64,000 nucleotides of DNA, from contig NZ_CP037864.1 in assembly GCF_004353845.1 (NCBI RefSeq), positions 4,774,001 through 4,838,000 of the forward strand, read 5' to 3'. Source of the stretch: Citrobacter arsenatis. Its GTDB lineage: Bacteria > Pseudomonadota > Gammaproteobacteria > Enterobacterales > Enterobacteriaceae. The notes below the pieces were generated by a model. The model ran no database searches. It had not been told where the DNA came from and was given only the letters and a program-made list of their open reading frames with translations. Position 1 is the first letter of the stretch, and the number at the start of each line of letters is the position of its first letter. A program made the translations under genes and the position numbers. Of this stretch, positions 1 to 8,882 are shown one piece after another.

Positions 1-1
1 G

Positions 2-1258
2 GCCCAGGCCGTCGAACAGGTTGTCGAAAAGGGGCAATCATTAAGCAACGTGCTGCCCGCCATGCAGCAAAAAGTTGCCGATAAAGACAAAGCACTCTTA
101 CAGGAACTTTGCTTCGGCGTATTGCGCACGCTCTCCCAACTTGAGTGGATGATCCAGCAGTTGATGGAACGCCCAATGACGGGCAAACAGCGCACCGTTC
201 ACTATCTGATCATGGTGGGCTTCTACCAGCTGCTGCATACCCGTATTCCACCACACGCTGCGCTGGCTGAGACTGTAGAGGGTGCGGTCGTTATTAAGCG
301 CCCACAGCTTAAAGGACTGATCAACGGCGTGTTACGCCAGTTTCAGCGCCGTCAGGATGAATTGCTGGCCGAGTTCGCGCAAAGCGATTTGCGCTTCTTA
401 CACCCCTCCTGGCTGGTGAAACGCATTAAGAACGCATATCCGCAGCAGTGGGAAACCATTCTTGAAGCCAATAACCAGCGACCGCCGATGTGGCTTCGTG
501 TCAATCGTAATCACCATACACGCGATGCCTGGCTGGACCTGCTTACCGAAGCGGGTTTAACCGGTTTCCCGCACCCGGATTACCCAGATGCAGTACGTCT
601 GGAAACGCCGGCTCCTGTGCACGCTCTCCCGGGTTTTGACGAAGGCTGGGTAACCGTCCAGGATGCTTCCGCTCAAGGATGTGTAACTTATCTGTTGCCG
701 GAGAACGGTGAACAGATCATCGACCTGTGCTGCGCGCCGGGCGGGAAAACCACTCACATTCTGGAAGTTGCTCCGCAAGCTAACGTAATGGCTGTCGATG
801 TCGATGAAAAACGCCTATCGCGCGTTTACGACAATCTAAAACGTCTGGGCATGAAGGCAAGCGTAAAACAGGGTGATGGCCGCTATCCACAGCAGTGGTG
901 CGGTGAACAACAGTTTGACCGCATTTTACTGGACGCTCCATGTTCCGCCACTGGGGTGATCCGTCGCCATCCGGATATCAAATGGCTGCGCCGCGACCGG
1001 GATATTGCCGAACTTGCGCAGTTGCAGGCCGAGATCCTGAATGCAACCTGGTCACATCTTAAACCTGGCGGCACGCTGGTTTACGCAACCTGCTCTATCC
1101 TGCCAGAAGAGAACCAGCAGCAAATTGCCGCTTTCCTTGCACGCACACCTGATGCGGTATTAAGCGAAACCGGTACGCCGGAAGAGCCCGGACGTCAGAA
1201 TTTACCGGGTGCGGAAGATGGCGATGGTTTCTTTTACGCTAAGCTAATCAAAAAGTGA
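2..1258 (+). CDS. rsmB: RsmB, 16S rRNA m5C967 methyltransferase (5' partial)
   Basis: SAM-dependent methyltransferase that makes 5-methylcytosine at position 967 of 16S rRNA. The reading frame is open from base 2, so about 11 N-terminal residues lie outside the window; 418 codons are present against 429 in E. coli. An N-terminal NusB-like RNA-binding domain is followed by the methyltransferase domain with the SAM loop DLCCAPGGKT and the two cysteine motifs DAPCSATG and YATCS that serve as catalytic and release cysteines in this family. It is followed after 21 bases by trkA, as in E. coli, where fmt and def precede it. An internal ATG at 50 is in frame but homology continues upstream of it. 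Confidence 0.97.
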   Translation, partial: AQAVEQVVEKGQSLSNVLPAMQQKVADKDKALLQELCFGVLRTLSQLEWMIQQLMERPMTGKQRTVHYLIMVGFYQLLHTRIPPHAALAETVEGAVVIKRPQLKGLINGVLRQFQRRQDELLAEFAQSDLRFLHPSWLVKRIKNAYPQQWETILEANNQRPPMWLRVNRNHHTRDAWLDLLTEAGLTGFPHPDYPDAVRLETPAPVHALPGFDEGWVTVQDASAQGCVTYLLPENGEQIIDLCCAPGGKTTHILEVAPQANVMAVDVDEKRLSRVYDNLKRLGMKASVKQGDGRYPQQWCGEQQFDRILLDAPCSATGVIRRHPDIKWLRRDRDIAELAQLQAEILNATWSHLKPGGTLVYATCSILPEENQQQIAAFLARTPDAVLSETGTPEEPGRQNLPGAEDGDGFFYAKLIKK

Positions 1259-1279
1259 TGAGATAACGGGTCGCGACTG

Positions 1280-2656
1280 ATGAAAATTATCATTCTGGGC
1301 GCAGGGCAAGTTGGCGGTACGCTGGCTGAAAACCTGGTCGGAGAGAACAACGATATCACGGTAGTCGATACCAATGGTGAGCGCCTGCGCAGCCTGCAGG
1401 ACAAGTTTGATCTCCGCGTCGTACAAGGGCATGGTTCACATCCCCGCGTTTTGCGTGAAGCCGGGGCCGACGATGCCGATATGCTGGTTGCCGTAACCAG
1501 CTCAGATGAAACAAATATGGTTGCCTGCCAGGTAGCTTATTCACTGTTTAATACGCCTAATCGCATCGCCCGTATTCGTTCACCGGATTACGTTCGTGAT
1601 GCCGACAAGCTGTTTCAATCTGATGCGGTACCTATCGATCACCTTATTGCACCTGAGCAACTGGTTATCGATAGTATTTATCGCCTGATTGAATATCCGG
1701 GTGCATTACAGGTAGTGAATTTTGCCGAGGGTAAAGTCAGCCTGGCCGTAGTGAAAGCCTATTACGGTGGACCGCTGATTGGTAACGCACTGTCGACAAT
1801 GCGTGAGCATATGCCGCACATTGATACCCGCGTGGCGGCGATTTTCCGTCATGACCGACCGATCCGCCCGCAAGGTTCTACCATTGTTGAAGCCGGCGAT
1901 GAAGTCTTCTTTATCGCAGCATCACAGCATATTCGCGCCGTAATGAGCGAATTACAGCGTCTGGAAAAACCGTACAAACGCATCATGTTAGTGGGAGGCG
2001 GTAATATCGGTGCAGGTCTGGCACGTCGTCTGGAAAAAGATTACAGCGTCAAACTGATCGAACGTAATCAACAGCGCGCATCCGAGCTTGCGGAGAAACT
2101 GCAAAATACGATCGTCTTTTTTGGTGATGCGTCGGATCAAGAGCTGCTGGCAGAAGAACATATCGATCAAGTTGATCTGTTCATCGCGGTGACCAACGAT
2201 GATGAAGCCAATATCATGTCGGCGATGCTTGCCAAACGAATGGGTGCCAAAAAAGTAATGGTGTTGATCCAACGTAGAGCATACGTCGATCTGGTACAAG
2301 GCAGCGTGATCGATATTGCGATATCACCGCAGCAAGCGACCATCTCTGCACTGCTCAGTCACGTGCGTAAAGCTGATATTGTCGGTGTATCTTCACTGCG
2401 CCGTGGCGTTGCGGAAGCCATTGAAGCCGTCGCACACGGTGATGAAACGACGTCACGGGTTGTAGGGCGTTCAATTGATGAAATTAAACTTCCGCCAGGA
2501 ACCATTATTGGCGCCGTTGTACGTGGTAACGATGTGATGATTGCCAATGATAACCTGCGCATTGAGCAGGGCGATCACGTAATTATGTTCCTGACAGATA
2601 AAAAGTTTATTACCGACGTCGAGCGATTATTCCAGCCAAGTCCTTTCTTCCTGTAA
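1280..2656 (+). CDS. trkA: TrkA, NAD-binding regulatory subunit of Trk potassium uptake
   Basis: Cytoplasmic peripheral subunit that gates the TrkH/TrkG potassium channels. At 458 aa it has the usual length. It consists of two tandem RCK units: an N-terminal Rossmann fold with GAGQVGG near residue 7, a first TrkA-C domain, a second Rossmann fold with GGGNIGAG near residue 240, and a second TrkA-C domain. It lies 21 bases after rsmB and is closed by a strong hairpin terminator, so rsmB-trkA form the end of one transcription unit. Confidence 0.98.
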   Translation: MKIIILGAGQVGGTLAENLVGENNDITVVDTNGERLRSLQDKFDLRVVQGHGSHPRVLREAGADDADMLVAVTSSDETNMVACQVAYSLFNTPNRIARIRSPDYVRDADKLFQSDAVPIDHLIAPEQLVIDSIYRLIEYPGALQVVNFAEGKVSLAVVKAYYGGPLIGNALSTMREHMPHIDTRVAAIFRHDRPIRPQGSTIVEAGDEVFFIAASQHIRAVMSELQRLEKPYKRIMLVGGGNIGAGLARRLEKDYSVKLIERNQQRASELAEKLQNTIVFFGDASDQELLAEEHIDQVDLFIAVTNDDEANIMSAMLAKRMGAKKVMVLIQRRAYVDLVQGSVIDIAISPQQATISALLSHVRKADIVGVSSLRRGVAEAIEAVAHGDETTSRVVGRSIDEIKLPPGTIIGAVVRGNDVMIANDNLRIEQGDHVIMFLTDKKFITDVERLFQPSPFFL

Positions 2657-2657
2657 T

Positions 2658-2691
2658 AAAAAGGCGCTAATACAGCGCCCTTTTTATTTCC
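2658..2691 (+). terminator. Intrinsic terminator after trkA
   Basis: AAGGCGCT and AGCGCC-type arms around a short loop, followed by a T-rich run (CCCTTTTTATTT), directly after the trkA stop codon. Seen directly in the sequence. Confidence 0.85.
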
Positions 2692-2796
2692 CCTTACTTT
2701 TCATGGTCTAATAAATTTTTCTTTAGGCAATACATAAATGGAAATTACCTAAACATTTGTTAAACTTATAAACGTCAGCTGCATAGGGAGAATAAA

Positions 2797-3210
2797 ATGA
2801 GCATTATTAAAGAGTTTCGCGAATTCGCGATGCGCGGGAATGTTGTCGATTTGGCAGTGGGTGTCATTATTGGTGCGGCATTCGGTAAGATTGTTTCATC
2901 ACTGGTTGCCGATATCATTATGCCGCCACTGGGGCTGTTAATTGGTGGGATTGATTTTAAACAGTTTGCTTTAACGTTACGTGATGCACAGGGAGATATC
3001 CCGGCAGTCGTCATGCATTACGGTGTATTTATTCAGAATGTCTTCGATTTCATTATCGTTGCGTTTGCTATCTTTATGGCAATCAAACTGATTAACAAAC
3101 TAAACCGTAAAAAAGCGGAAGAGCCGGCAGCACCGCCAGCGCCATCGAAAGAAGAAGTATTGCTGAGTGAAATTCGTGACCTGCTGAAAGAACAGAATAA
3201 CCGTTCTTAA
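2797..3210 (+). CDS. mscL: MscL, large-conductance mechanosensitive channel
   Basis: Inner-membrane pentameric channel that opens under membrane tension and releases osmolytes on hypo-osmotic shock. The protein has 137 aa (136 in E. coli): an amphipathic N-terminal helix, the glycine/alanine-rich pore helix TM1 (around residues 16-45), a periplasmic loop, TM2 (around 75-100) and a charged cytoplasmic C-terminal helix. A clear ribosome site (AGGGAG) precedes the ATG. The gene is convergent with arfA and their ends overlap by 4 bases. Confidence 0.98.
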   Translation: MSIIKEFREFAMRGNVVDLAVGVIIGAAFGKIVSSLVADIIMPPLGLLIGGIDFKQFALTLRDAQGDIPAVVMHYGVFIQNVFDFIIVAFAIFMAIKLINKLNRKKAEEPAAPPAPSKEEVLLSEIRDLLKEQNNRS

Positions 3211-3425
3211 GCACCCACTGAAACAAGAAGGCCAGTGGTAAAAAAGTGAATAACTTTCTTGCCACTGGCCTCCCAGTTACCCCGATTGCCATGTTTACCT
3301 TTACGTAGATAACTTCCTTTCCCTTTCTTATTTTTTTCAACGCGCTGTCTGAACAGTGGGTCATGCAAAAGCGCCTCTATTGCGTTGTCCTTTATCTGCC
3401 CTTTGGTGTGCTGATAACGACTCAT
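3207..3425 (-). CDS. arfA: ArfA, alternative ribosome-rescue factor
   Basis: Small basic protein that recruits RF2 to ribosomes stalled on non-stop mRNA, as a backup to tmRNA. The 72-aa reading frame begins MSRYQHTKGQIKDNA and matches E. coli ArfA (YhdL). The hydrophobic tail, degraded or never made in the active form, is at the C-terminus. A long stem-loop lies inside the 3' part of the frame (3230-3270). In E. coli RNase III cuts this structure, giving a non-stop mRNA, so that functional truncated ArfA accumulates only when tmRNA fails. Same layout here: the gene faces mscL and its stop overlaps the mscL stop region. Confidence 0.93.
   Translation of the reverse strand: MSRYQHTKGQIKDNAIEALLHDPLFRQRVEKNKKGKGSYLRKGKHGNRGNWEASGKKVIHFFTTGLLVSVGA
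3230..3270 (-). promoter_or_regulatory. RNase III-type stem-loop inside arfA
   Basis: Twelve-base arms (GGCCAGTGGTAA and TTGCCACTGGCC, one non-Watson-Crick position) separated by 17 bases, within the last third of arfA. The arms are seen in the sequence. The role as the cleavage/termination site that makes arfA mRNA non-stop is known from E. coli and inferred here. The same hairpin could also end mscL transcripts on the other strand. Confidence 0.75.
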
Positions 3426-3482
3426 AATATTTCCAGTTTGTAGTAATTTACGCCGCGAGTTTAGACCTGACAGTTTAATAAA

Positions 3483-3908
3483 TCAACAGCCTGATGCTGA
3501 TCCGCTGGCACCCTGTTCAAGGGCTTCAAGGATGGAGCAGTACACGCTGCTGTGTGCTTTACCACAACACGCGTCATTCAATCTCTGCAGCGACCGTTGC
3601 ATCGCCTGAAGTTCTGCTATTCGTGCTTCAACTTCCTGCAACCTTTCCTGGACGATCCCCTTAGATTCCTGGCAGGTATGGTGTTCGGGATCGATTCGGA
3701 TCGACAGCAGTTCGCGGATCGATTCCAGAGTGAAACCAAGCTGACGGGCATAACGAATAAACTTCAGACGCTGAAGATCGCTTTCCGTATAGAGGCGAAA
3801 CCCACCTTCTGTACGTACTTCATGCTCCATCATCTGCTGCTTCTCATAATAGCGAATTGTATCAGGCGTCACGTCAGCCAGTTTCGCTAATTCACCAATA
3901 CGGTACAT
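3483..3908 (-). CDS. zntR: ZntR, MerR-family zinc-responsive activator
   Basis: Zn(II)-sensing activator of the zntA export ATPase. The protein has 141 aa, equal to E. coli. The start is placed at MYRIGELAKLADV; a longer in-frame extension upstream has no homology to the family. The N-terminal MerR winged helix (residues 1-70) is followed by a long dimerisation helix and a C-terminal metal loop with the conserved CC pair (DACCGKAH), a further Cys at SVYCS, and a terminal Cys. It lies 10 bases downstream of yhdN on the same strand, so the two are probably cotranscribed. zntA itself is not in the window. Confidence 0.95.
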   Translation of the reverse strand: MYRIGELAKLADVTPDTIRYYEKQQMMEHEVRTEGGFRLYTESDLQRLKFIRYARQLGFTLESIRELLSIRIDPEHHTCQESKGIVQERLQEVEARIAELQAMQRSLQRLNDACCGKAHSSVYCSILEALEQGASGSASGC

Positions 3909-3918
3909 ACTCTCTCCG

Positions 3919-4287
3919 CTATTCGTCGTGGATCTTCTGTAGCAACTTATCTGCGTATTCACCATGTAAAAACTCGGTGCTGAGTCCGGCCTGTCGAAGT
4001 TTGAGTTCCAGTAGTGACAATCTTCGACTCACCTCCTGATAACTGGGATCATCTTTGCGGATCCCTGCGAGTATTTCAAGCAACTGTATTGCCTCTCTGC
4101 GCTGCTCAAGCTCAGGAGGAAGACATCGTGCATTTTTCAATAAACGGAATCCGGCTCGAAGCTCAGGCGGAACATGAGAATCATCGTCAAGGACCAGCGG
4201 TTCACCTGTACCGGGTAAACCCTCAAACTCACCTTTAGACTGTGCTTCAATAATATGGCGCTCTGCCCACTGGTCAAGTAACCACAT
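3919..4287 (-). CDS. yhdN: YhdN, DUF1992 (DnaJ-C28-like) protein
   Basis: Conserved 122-aa enterobacterial protein of unknown function, DUF1992 family, related to the domain found in eukaryotic DNAJC28. It has an N-terminal helix WLLDQWAERHI, a GEFEGLPGTGEPL segment typical of the family, and a leucine-rich helical C-terminus. No signal peptide or membrane segment is visible. It lies between the alpha-operon terminator and zntR, the same neighbourhood as in E. coli. Confidence 0.9.
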   Translation of the reverse strand: MWLLDQWAERHIIEAQSKGEFEGLPGTGEPLVLDDDSHVPPELRAGFRLLKNARCLPPELEQRREAIQLLEILAGIRKDDPSYQEVSRRLSLLELKLRQAGLSTEFLHGEYADKLLQKIHDE

Positions 4288-4352
4288 ACAACACTCCAGG
4301 GGATGAACAAAAAGAGTACAGATATTGTAGATAAGTGGGGATATGACGGATA

Positions 4353-4382
4353 TAAAAAAACCCGCCGAGGCGGGTTTTTTTA
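4353..4382 (-). terminator. Terminator of the alpha operon
   Basis: Perfect AACCCGCC/GGCGGGTT hairpin flanked by seven A on one side and seven T on the other, immediately downstream of rplQ. It can act in both directions, but no plus-strand gene ends here. Confidence 0.92.
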
Positions 4383-4394
4383 CGTTACTACAGA

Positions 4395-4778
4395 TTACTC
4401 TGCAGCAGCTTCTGTTTTCTCTGAACGATCAACCAGCTCGATGTATGCCATCGGCGCGTTGTCGCCTGCACGGAAACCACACTTCAGAATGCGAGTGTAA
4501 CCACCGGCGCGGCTCGCGAAACGCGGGCCCAGTTCGTTAAACAGTTTTGCCACGATCTCGTTATCACGAGTACGGGCGAATGCCAGACGACGATTAGCTA
4601 CGCTATCAGTCTTGGCAAGAGTAATCAGCGGCTCAACTACGCGACGCAGCTCTTTCGCTTTCGGCAGAGTCGTCTTGATGATTTCATGACGAACCAGTGA
4701 ACCTGCCATATTGCGGAACATAGCCTGGCGATGGCTGCTGTTGCGGTTCAGTTGACGACCACTCTTACGATGGCGCAT
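4395..4778 (-). CDS. rplQ: 50S ribosomal protein L17
   Basis: Large-subunit protein near the exit tunnel region, last gene of the alpha operon (rpsM-rpsK-rpsD-rpoA-rplQ). It has 127 aa as in E. coli and begins [17 protein letters not shown], the hallmark basic start of the family. It follows rpoA by 40 bases and is closed by the strong hairpin at about 4353. Confidence 0.98.
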
Positions 4779-4818
4779 GACCTTATCCTTCTCAGTAAAA
4801 CCTTAACCTGTGATCCGG

Positions 4819-5808
4819 TTACTCGTCAGCGATGCTTGCCGGTGGCCAGTTTTCCAGGCGCATGCCCAGAGACAGTCCACGGGAAGCCAGCACGTCTTTA
4901 ATCTCAGTAAGAGATTTTTTACCAAGGTTAGGCGTCTTAAGAAGCTCAACCTCAGTACGCTGTACCAGATCACCGATATAGTGGATAGCTTCTGCTTTGA
5001 GGCAGTTAGCAGAGCGGACAGTCAATTCCAGATCGTCAACAGGGCGCAGCAGGATCGGATCGAATTCTGGTTTCTCTTCTTTAACTTCCGGCTGACGTAC
5101 ATCACGTAAGTCAACGAAAGCTTCAAGTTGTTCAGCCAGAATGGTCGCCGCACGACGAATCGCCTCTTCAGGATCGATTGTGCCGTTGGTTTCCATTTCG
5201 ATGACCAGCTTGTCCAGGTCGGTACGCTGTTCTACACGCGCTGCTTCAACATTGTAGGCAATACGCTCTACAGGGCTGTAGCATGCGTCGACCAGCAGAC
5301 GGCCGATTGGGCGCTCATCTTCTTCCGAATGAATTCGGGTAGAAGCCGGCACATAACCACGACCGCGCTGAACTTTGATACGCATGCTAATAGATGCATT
5401 CTCATCGGTCAGGTGGCAGATCACGTGCTGTGGCTTGACGATTTCGACATCACCATCATGGGTAATGTCGGCTGCAGTCACAGGGCCAATGCCAGATTTA
5501 TTCAAGGTAAGAATAACGTCATCTTTACCCTGAACTCTCACCGCCAGCCCTTTCAGGTTGAGCAGGATTTCCAGGATATCTTCCTGAACGCCTTCTTTGG
5601 TGCTGTACTCATGTAGTACACCATCAATCTCAACCTCGGTCACCGCGCAACCCGGCATCGATGAGAGCAGAATACGGCGCAGTGCGTTACCCAAAGTATG
5701 GCCAAAGCCACGCTCTAAAGGCTCAAGGGTCACCTTGGCGTGCGTCGAACTCACTTGCTCGATATCTACCAGGCGCGGTTTTAGAAACTCTGTCACAGAA
5801 CCCTGCAT
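4819..5808 (-). CDS. rpoA: RNA polymerase alpha subunit
   Basis: Alpha subunit, scaffold for beta/beta' assembly and contact for UP elements and activators such as CRP and FNR. It has 329 aa, the exact family length. The N-terminal domain (about 1-235) carries the assembly surface; a flexible linker rich in acidic and proline residues follows; the C-terminal domain (about 250-329) contains [10 protein letters not shown], whose arginine is the DNA-contacting R265 of E. coli. Fourth gene of the alpha operon. Confidence 0.99.
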
Positions 5809-5833
5809 TGTGTCCTCTCTTTGGTACTAAGCT

Positions 5834-6454
5834 TTACTTGGAGTAAAGCTCGACGATCAGGTGTTCGTTAATGTCCGCAGACAGATCAGAACGCTCCGGC
5901 TTACGCTTGAACGTACCTTCCATCTTGCCAGCATCAACTTCCAGCCAGGTTGGCTTTTCACGCTGCTCAGCCAGCTCCAGAGCGGCTTTCACGCGAGACT
6001 GCTTCTTCGCTTTCTCACGAATGCTAACAACGTCATTCGGACTAACCTGATAAGAAGCGATGTTAACAACACGACCGTTTACCATAATTGCTTTATGGCT
6101 GACCAGCTGACGTGCTTCTGCACGAGTGGCACCGAAGCCCATACGGTATACAACGTTGTCCAGACGACCTTCCAGCAGACCCAACAGGTTTTCACCGGTG
6201 TTGCCTTTCAGACGTGCTGCTTCTTTGTAGTAGTTACGGAACTGACGCTCCAGCACACCGTAGATACGGCGAACTTTTTGCTTTTCACGCAACTGCACAC
6301 CATAGTCAGACAGACGCGGTTTACGCGCACCGTGCTGGCCAGGAGCTTGTTCAATTTTACACTTGGTATCGATCGCGCGAACGCCAGACTTAAGGAATAA
6401 GTCAGTGCCCTCACGACGGCTCAGCTTGAGCTTAGGACCCAAATATCTTGCCAT
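5834..6454 (-). CDS. rpsD: 30S ribosomal protein S4
   Basis: Primary 16S rRNA-binding protein and translational repressor of the alpha operon. The length of 206 aa is standard. It starts MARYLGPKLKLSRREG and includes the S4 RNA-binding domain (around residues 95-155, RLDNVVYRMGFG). In E. coli it binds a pseudoknot in the operon leader over the rpsM start, which also seems to be present here upstream of 7250. Confidence 0.98.
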   Translation of the reverse strand: MARYLGPKLKLSRREGTDLFLKSGVRAIDTKCKIEQAPGQHGARKPRLSDYGVQLREKQKVRRIYGVLERQFRNYYKEAARLKGNTGENLLGLLEGRLDNVVYRMGFGATRAEARQLVSHKAIMVNGRVVNIASYQVSPNDVVSIREKAKKQSRVKAALELAEQREKPTWLEVDAGKMEGTFKRKPERSDLSADINEHLIVELYSK

Positions 6455-6487
6455 TTTCTTTCTCCAACAATCCTAGAAACGACAGCG

Positions 6488-6877
6488 TTATACGCGACGT
6501 TTTTTCGGCGGACGACAACCGTTATGAGGGATCGGAGTCACATCAGTAATATTAGTGATGCGGAAACCAGCGGCGTTCAGAGCACGAACAGTAGATTCGC
6601 GACCTGGACCCGGTCCTTTGACCATAACTTCCAGATTCTTGATACCGTATTCTTTTACGGCTTCAGCGCAACGCTCTGCTGCAACCTGAGCTGCAAACGG
6701 AGTGGATTTGCGAGAACCACGGAAACCGGAACCACCGGCTGTTGCCCAACCCAGTGCGTTACCCTGACGATCAGTAATGGTAACGATGGTGTTGTTAAAA
6801 GAAGCATGGATATGAGCCACGCCGTCAGAGACTTGTTTTCTTACACGTTTACGTGCACGAATTGGTGCCTTTGCCAT
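6488..6877 (-). CDS. rpsK: 30S ribosomal protein S11
   Basis: Small-subunit platform protein. It has 129 aa, ending in the family tail PHNGCRPPKKRRV, and the GNALGWATAGGSGFRGSRKS stretch is typical. Second gene of the alpha operon, 16 bases after rpsM and 33 before rpsD. Confidence 0.98.
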   Translation of the reverse strand: MAKAPIRARKRVRKQVSDGVAHIHASFNNTIVTITDRQGNALGWATAGGSGFRGSRKSTPFAAQVAAERCAEAVKEYGIKNLEVMVKGPGPGRESTVRALNAAGFRITNITDVTPIPHNGCRPPKKRRV

Positions 6878-6893
6878 TATTCAATCACCCCGA

Positions 6894-7250
6894 TTATTTC
6901 TTGATCGGTTTGCGCGGACCCTTACGGGTACGTGCGTTGGTCTTGGTACGCTGACCGCGAACCGGGAGACCACGACGATGACGCAAACCGCGATAGCAAC
7001 CAAGGTCCATAAGGCGCTTGATGCTCATGCTAACTTCACGGCGCAGATCACCTTCAACGACAAATTTGGCAACTTCGTCACGCAGCGTGTCGATTTGTTC
7101 TTCAGACAGCTCACTGATCTTAACATCTTCAGCGATACCCGCGGCAGCCAGAATGGCTTTAGAACGGGTCTTGCCGACGCCGTAGATCGAAGTTAATGCG
7201 ATCACAGCATGTTTCTGATCAGGAATGTTAATGCCTGCTATACGGGCCAC
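6894..7250 (-). CDS. rpsM: 30S ribosomal protein S13, GTG start
   Basis: First gene of the alpha operon; small-subunit head protein contacting the P-site tRNA and the 50S bridge. It has 118 aa and starts MARIAGINIPDQKH, with a C-terminal basic tail GPRKPIKK. The start codon is GTG, preceded by TAGGAG at 8 bases, as in E. coli; the codon context lies in the S4-binding leader, so the weak start is part of autogenous control. Confidence 0.98.
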   Translation of the reverse strand: MARIAGINIPDQKHAVIALTSIYGVGKTRSKAILAAAGIAEDVKISELSEEQIDTLRDEVAKFVVEGDLRREVSMSIKRLMDLGCYRGLRHRRGLPVRGQRTKTNARTRKGPRKPIKK

Positions 7251-7343
7251 TATGCACTCCTACTATTTAATATGTACGCACCATGCTGAAAAGCCCGTTT
7301 TCAGGATACTCAAATGGAAACGCACAGACATACAAAAGATTGG
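7251..7343 (-). promoter_or_regulatory. Alpha-operon leader with probable S4-binding pseudoknot
   Basis: Untranslated leader between the alpha promoter and the GTG start of rpsM. It contains the CTGAAAA/TTTTCAG arms around CGGGC (about 7288-7306) and an A/T-rich run before the TAGGAG ribosome site. In E. coli the equivalent leader folds into a pseudoknot bound by S4, which traps the ribosome at the start. The hairpin is seen; the full pseudoknot is inferred from the family. Confidence 0.65.
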
Positions 7344-7360
7344 CTGGCTAATCTAGCCAG
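7344..7360 (-). terminator. Hairpin ending the spc operon, overlapping the alpha promoter
   Basis: Perfect CTGGCTA/TAGCCAG stem with a 3-base loop, followed on the minus strand by CCAATCTTTTGT. It lies after rpmJ, so it probably stops part of the spc transcripts. Its centre coincides with the -10 element of the alpha promoter. Confidence 0.6.
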
Positions 7361-7378
7361 CTCAACCCAACTTTGCAA
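7350..7378 (-). promoter_or_regulatory. Probable alpha-operon promoter
   Basis: On the minus strand a TTGCAA hexamer (7373-7378), a 17-base spacer and TAGATT (7350-7355). Position matches the E. coli alpha promoter between rpmJ and rpsM. Both boxes deviate from consensus at two positions. Confidence 0.6.
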
Positions 7379-7396
7379 GAAAAATATGCGAATAAA

Positions 7397-7543
<147 letters not shown>

Positions 7544-8875
7544 TTAACGGCCATAGCCTTTCAGATTCGCCTTCTTCAATGCAGACTCGTACTGACTTGA
7601 CATCATCAGAGTTTGCACTTGAGCCATAAAGTCCATAATCACGACAACAACGATAAGCAGTGAGGTCCCACCGAAGTAGAACGGTACTTTCATTGCATCA
7701 CGCATGAACTCCGGGATCAGGCAGATAAAGGTAATGTAGAGCGCACCAACCAAAGTCAGGCGGGTCATTACTTTATCGATATACTTCGCCGTTTGCTCTC
7801 CCGGACGAATTCCTGGTACAAATGCACCGGACTTCTTCAGGTTATCTGCTGTTTCACGCGGGTTGAAAACCAACGCCGTGTAGAAGAAACAGAAGAATAT
7901 GATTGCAGACGCATAGAGTAACACATAAAGCGGTTGCCCAGGCTGCAAATACAGCGAAATTGTTGTCAGCCAGTTCCAACCAGTCCCGCCCCCGAACCAT
8001 GACGCGATGGTCGCCGGGAACAGAATAATACTGGAAGCGAAGATTGCCGGGATTACCCCTGCCATATTCACTTTCAGCGGTAAATGTGTGCTCTGTGCAG
8101 CATAGACACGACGACCTTGCTGACGTTTCGCGTAGTTTACCACAATGCGGCGTTGACCACGCTCAACAAATACAACAAAGAACGTCACTGCGAATACTAA
8201 TACTGCAACCAACAGCAACACGAGGAAGTGCAGGTCGCCTTGACGCGCTTGCTCGATAGTATGGGCAATGGCTGGCGGGAGTCCCGCGACAATACCGGCG
8301 AAGATAATGATTGAGATACCGTTGCCGATACCACGTTCAGTAATCTGTTCGCCCAACCACATCAGGAACATTGTCCCTGTAACCAGACTTACAACAGCGG
8401 TGAAATAGAATGCAAAGCCTGGGTTCATCACCAGGCCCTGCATACCAGGCATATTCGGCAGACCGGTAGCAATACCGATCGACTGGAATATTGCCAGCAC
8501 CAGAGTACCGTAGCGGGTGTACTGGCTGATCTTACGACGACCAGACTCCCCTTCTTTCTTAATTTCTGCCAACGTTGGATGAACCACCGTCAGCAGCTGG
8601 ATAATGATCGACGCCGAAATATACGGCATGATCCCCAGAGCAAAGATAGAAGCACGGCTGAGAGCACCACCAGAGAACATGTTAAACATTTCAATGATGG
8701 TGCCTCGCTGTTGCTCAAGCAGTTTGGCAAGTACAGCGGCATCAATACCAGGGATCGGAATGAAAGAGCCAATACGGAACACAATCAGCGCGCCGATTAC
8801 AAACAGCAGTCTGCGTTTCAGCTCGCCTAAGCCACCTTTGGCACTTTGAAAATCTAATCCCGGTTGTTTAGCCAT
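7544..8875 (-). CDS. secY: SecY, protein-conducting channel subunit
   Basis: Core of the SecYEG translocon in the inner membrane. It has 443 aa with ten predicted transmembrane helices, a plug region after TM2 (GGALSRASIFALGIMPYISA) and the cytoplasmic loops that bind SecA and ribosomes. It is encoded between rplO and rpmJ in the spc operon, 7 bases after rplO, the conserved position in enterobacteria. Confidence 0.99.
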   Translation of the reverse strand: MAKQPGLDFQSAKGGLGELKRRLLFVIGALIVFRIGSFIPIPGIDAAVLAKLLEQQRGTIIEMFNMFSGGALSRASIFALGIMPYISASIIIQLLTVVHPTLAEIKKEGESGRRKISQYTRYGTLVLAIFQSIGIATGLPNMPGMQGLVMNPGFAFYFTAVVSLVTGTMFLMWLGEQITERGIGNGISIIIFAGIVAGLPPAIAHTIEQARQGDLHFLVLLLVAVLVFAVTFFVVFVERGQRRIVVNYAKRQQGRRVYAAQSTHLPLKVNMAGVIPAIFASSIILFPATIASWFGGGTGWNWLTTISLYLQPGQPLYVLLYASAIIFFCFFYTALVFNPRETADNLKKSGAFVPGIRPGEQTAKYIDKVMTRLTLVGALYITFICLIPEFMRDAMKVPFYFGGTSLLIVVVVIMDFMAQVQTLMMSSQYESALKKANLKGYGR

Positions 8876-8882
8876 CTGCTAC

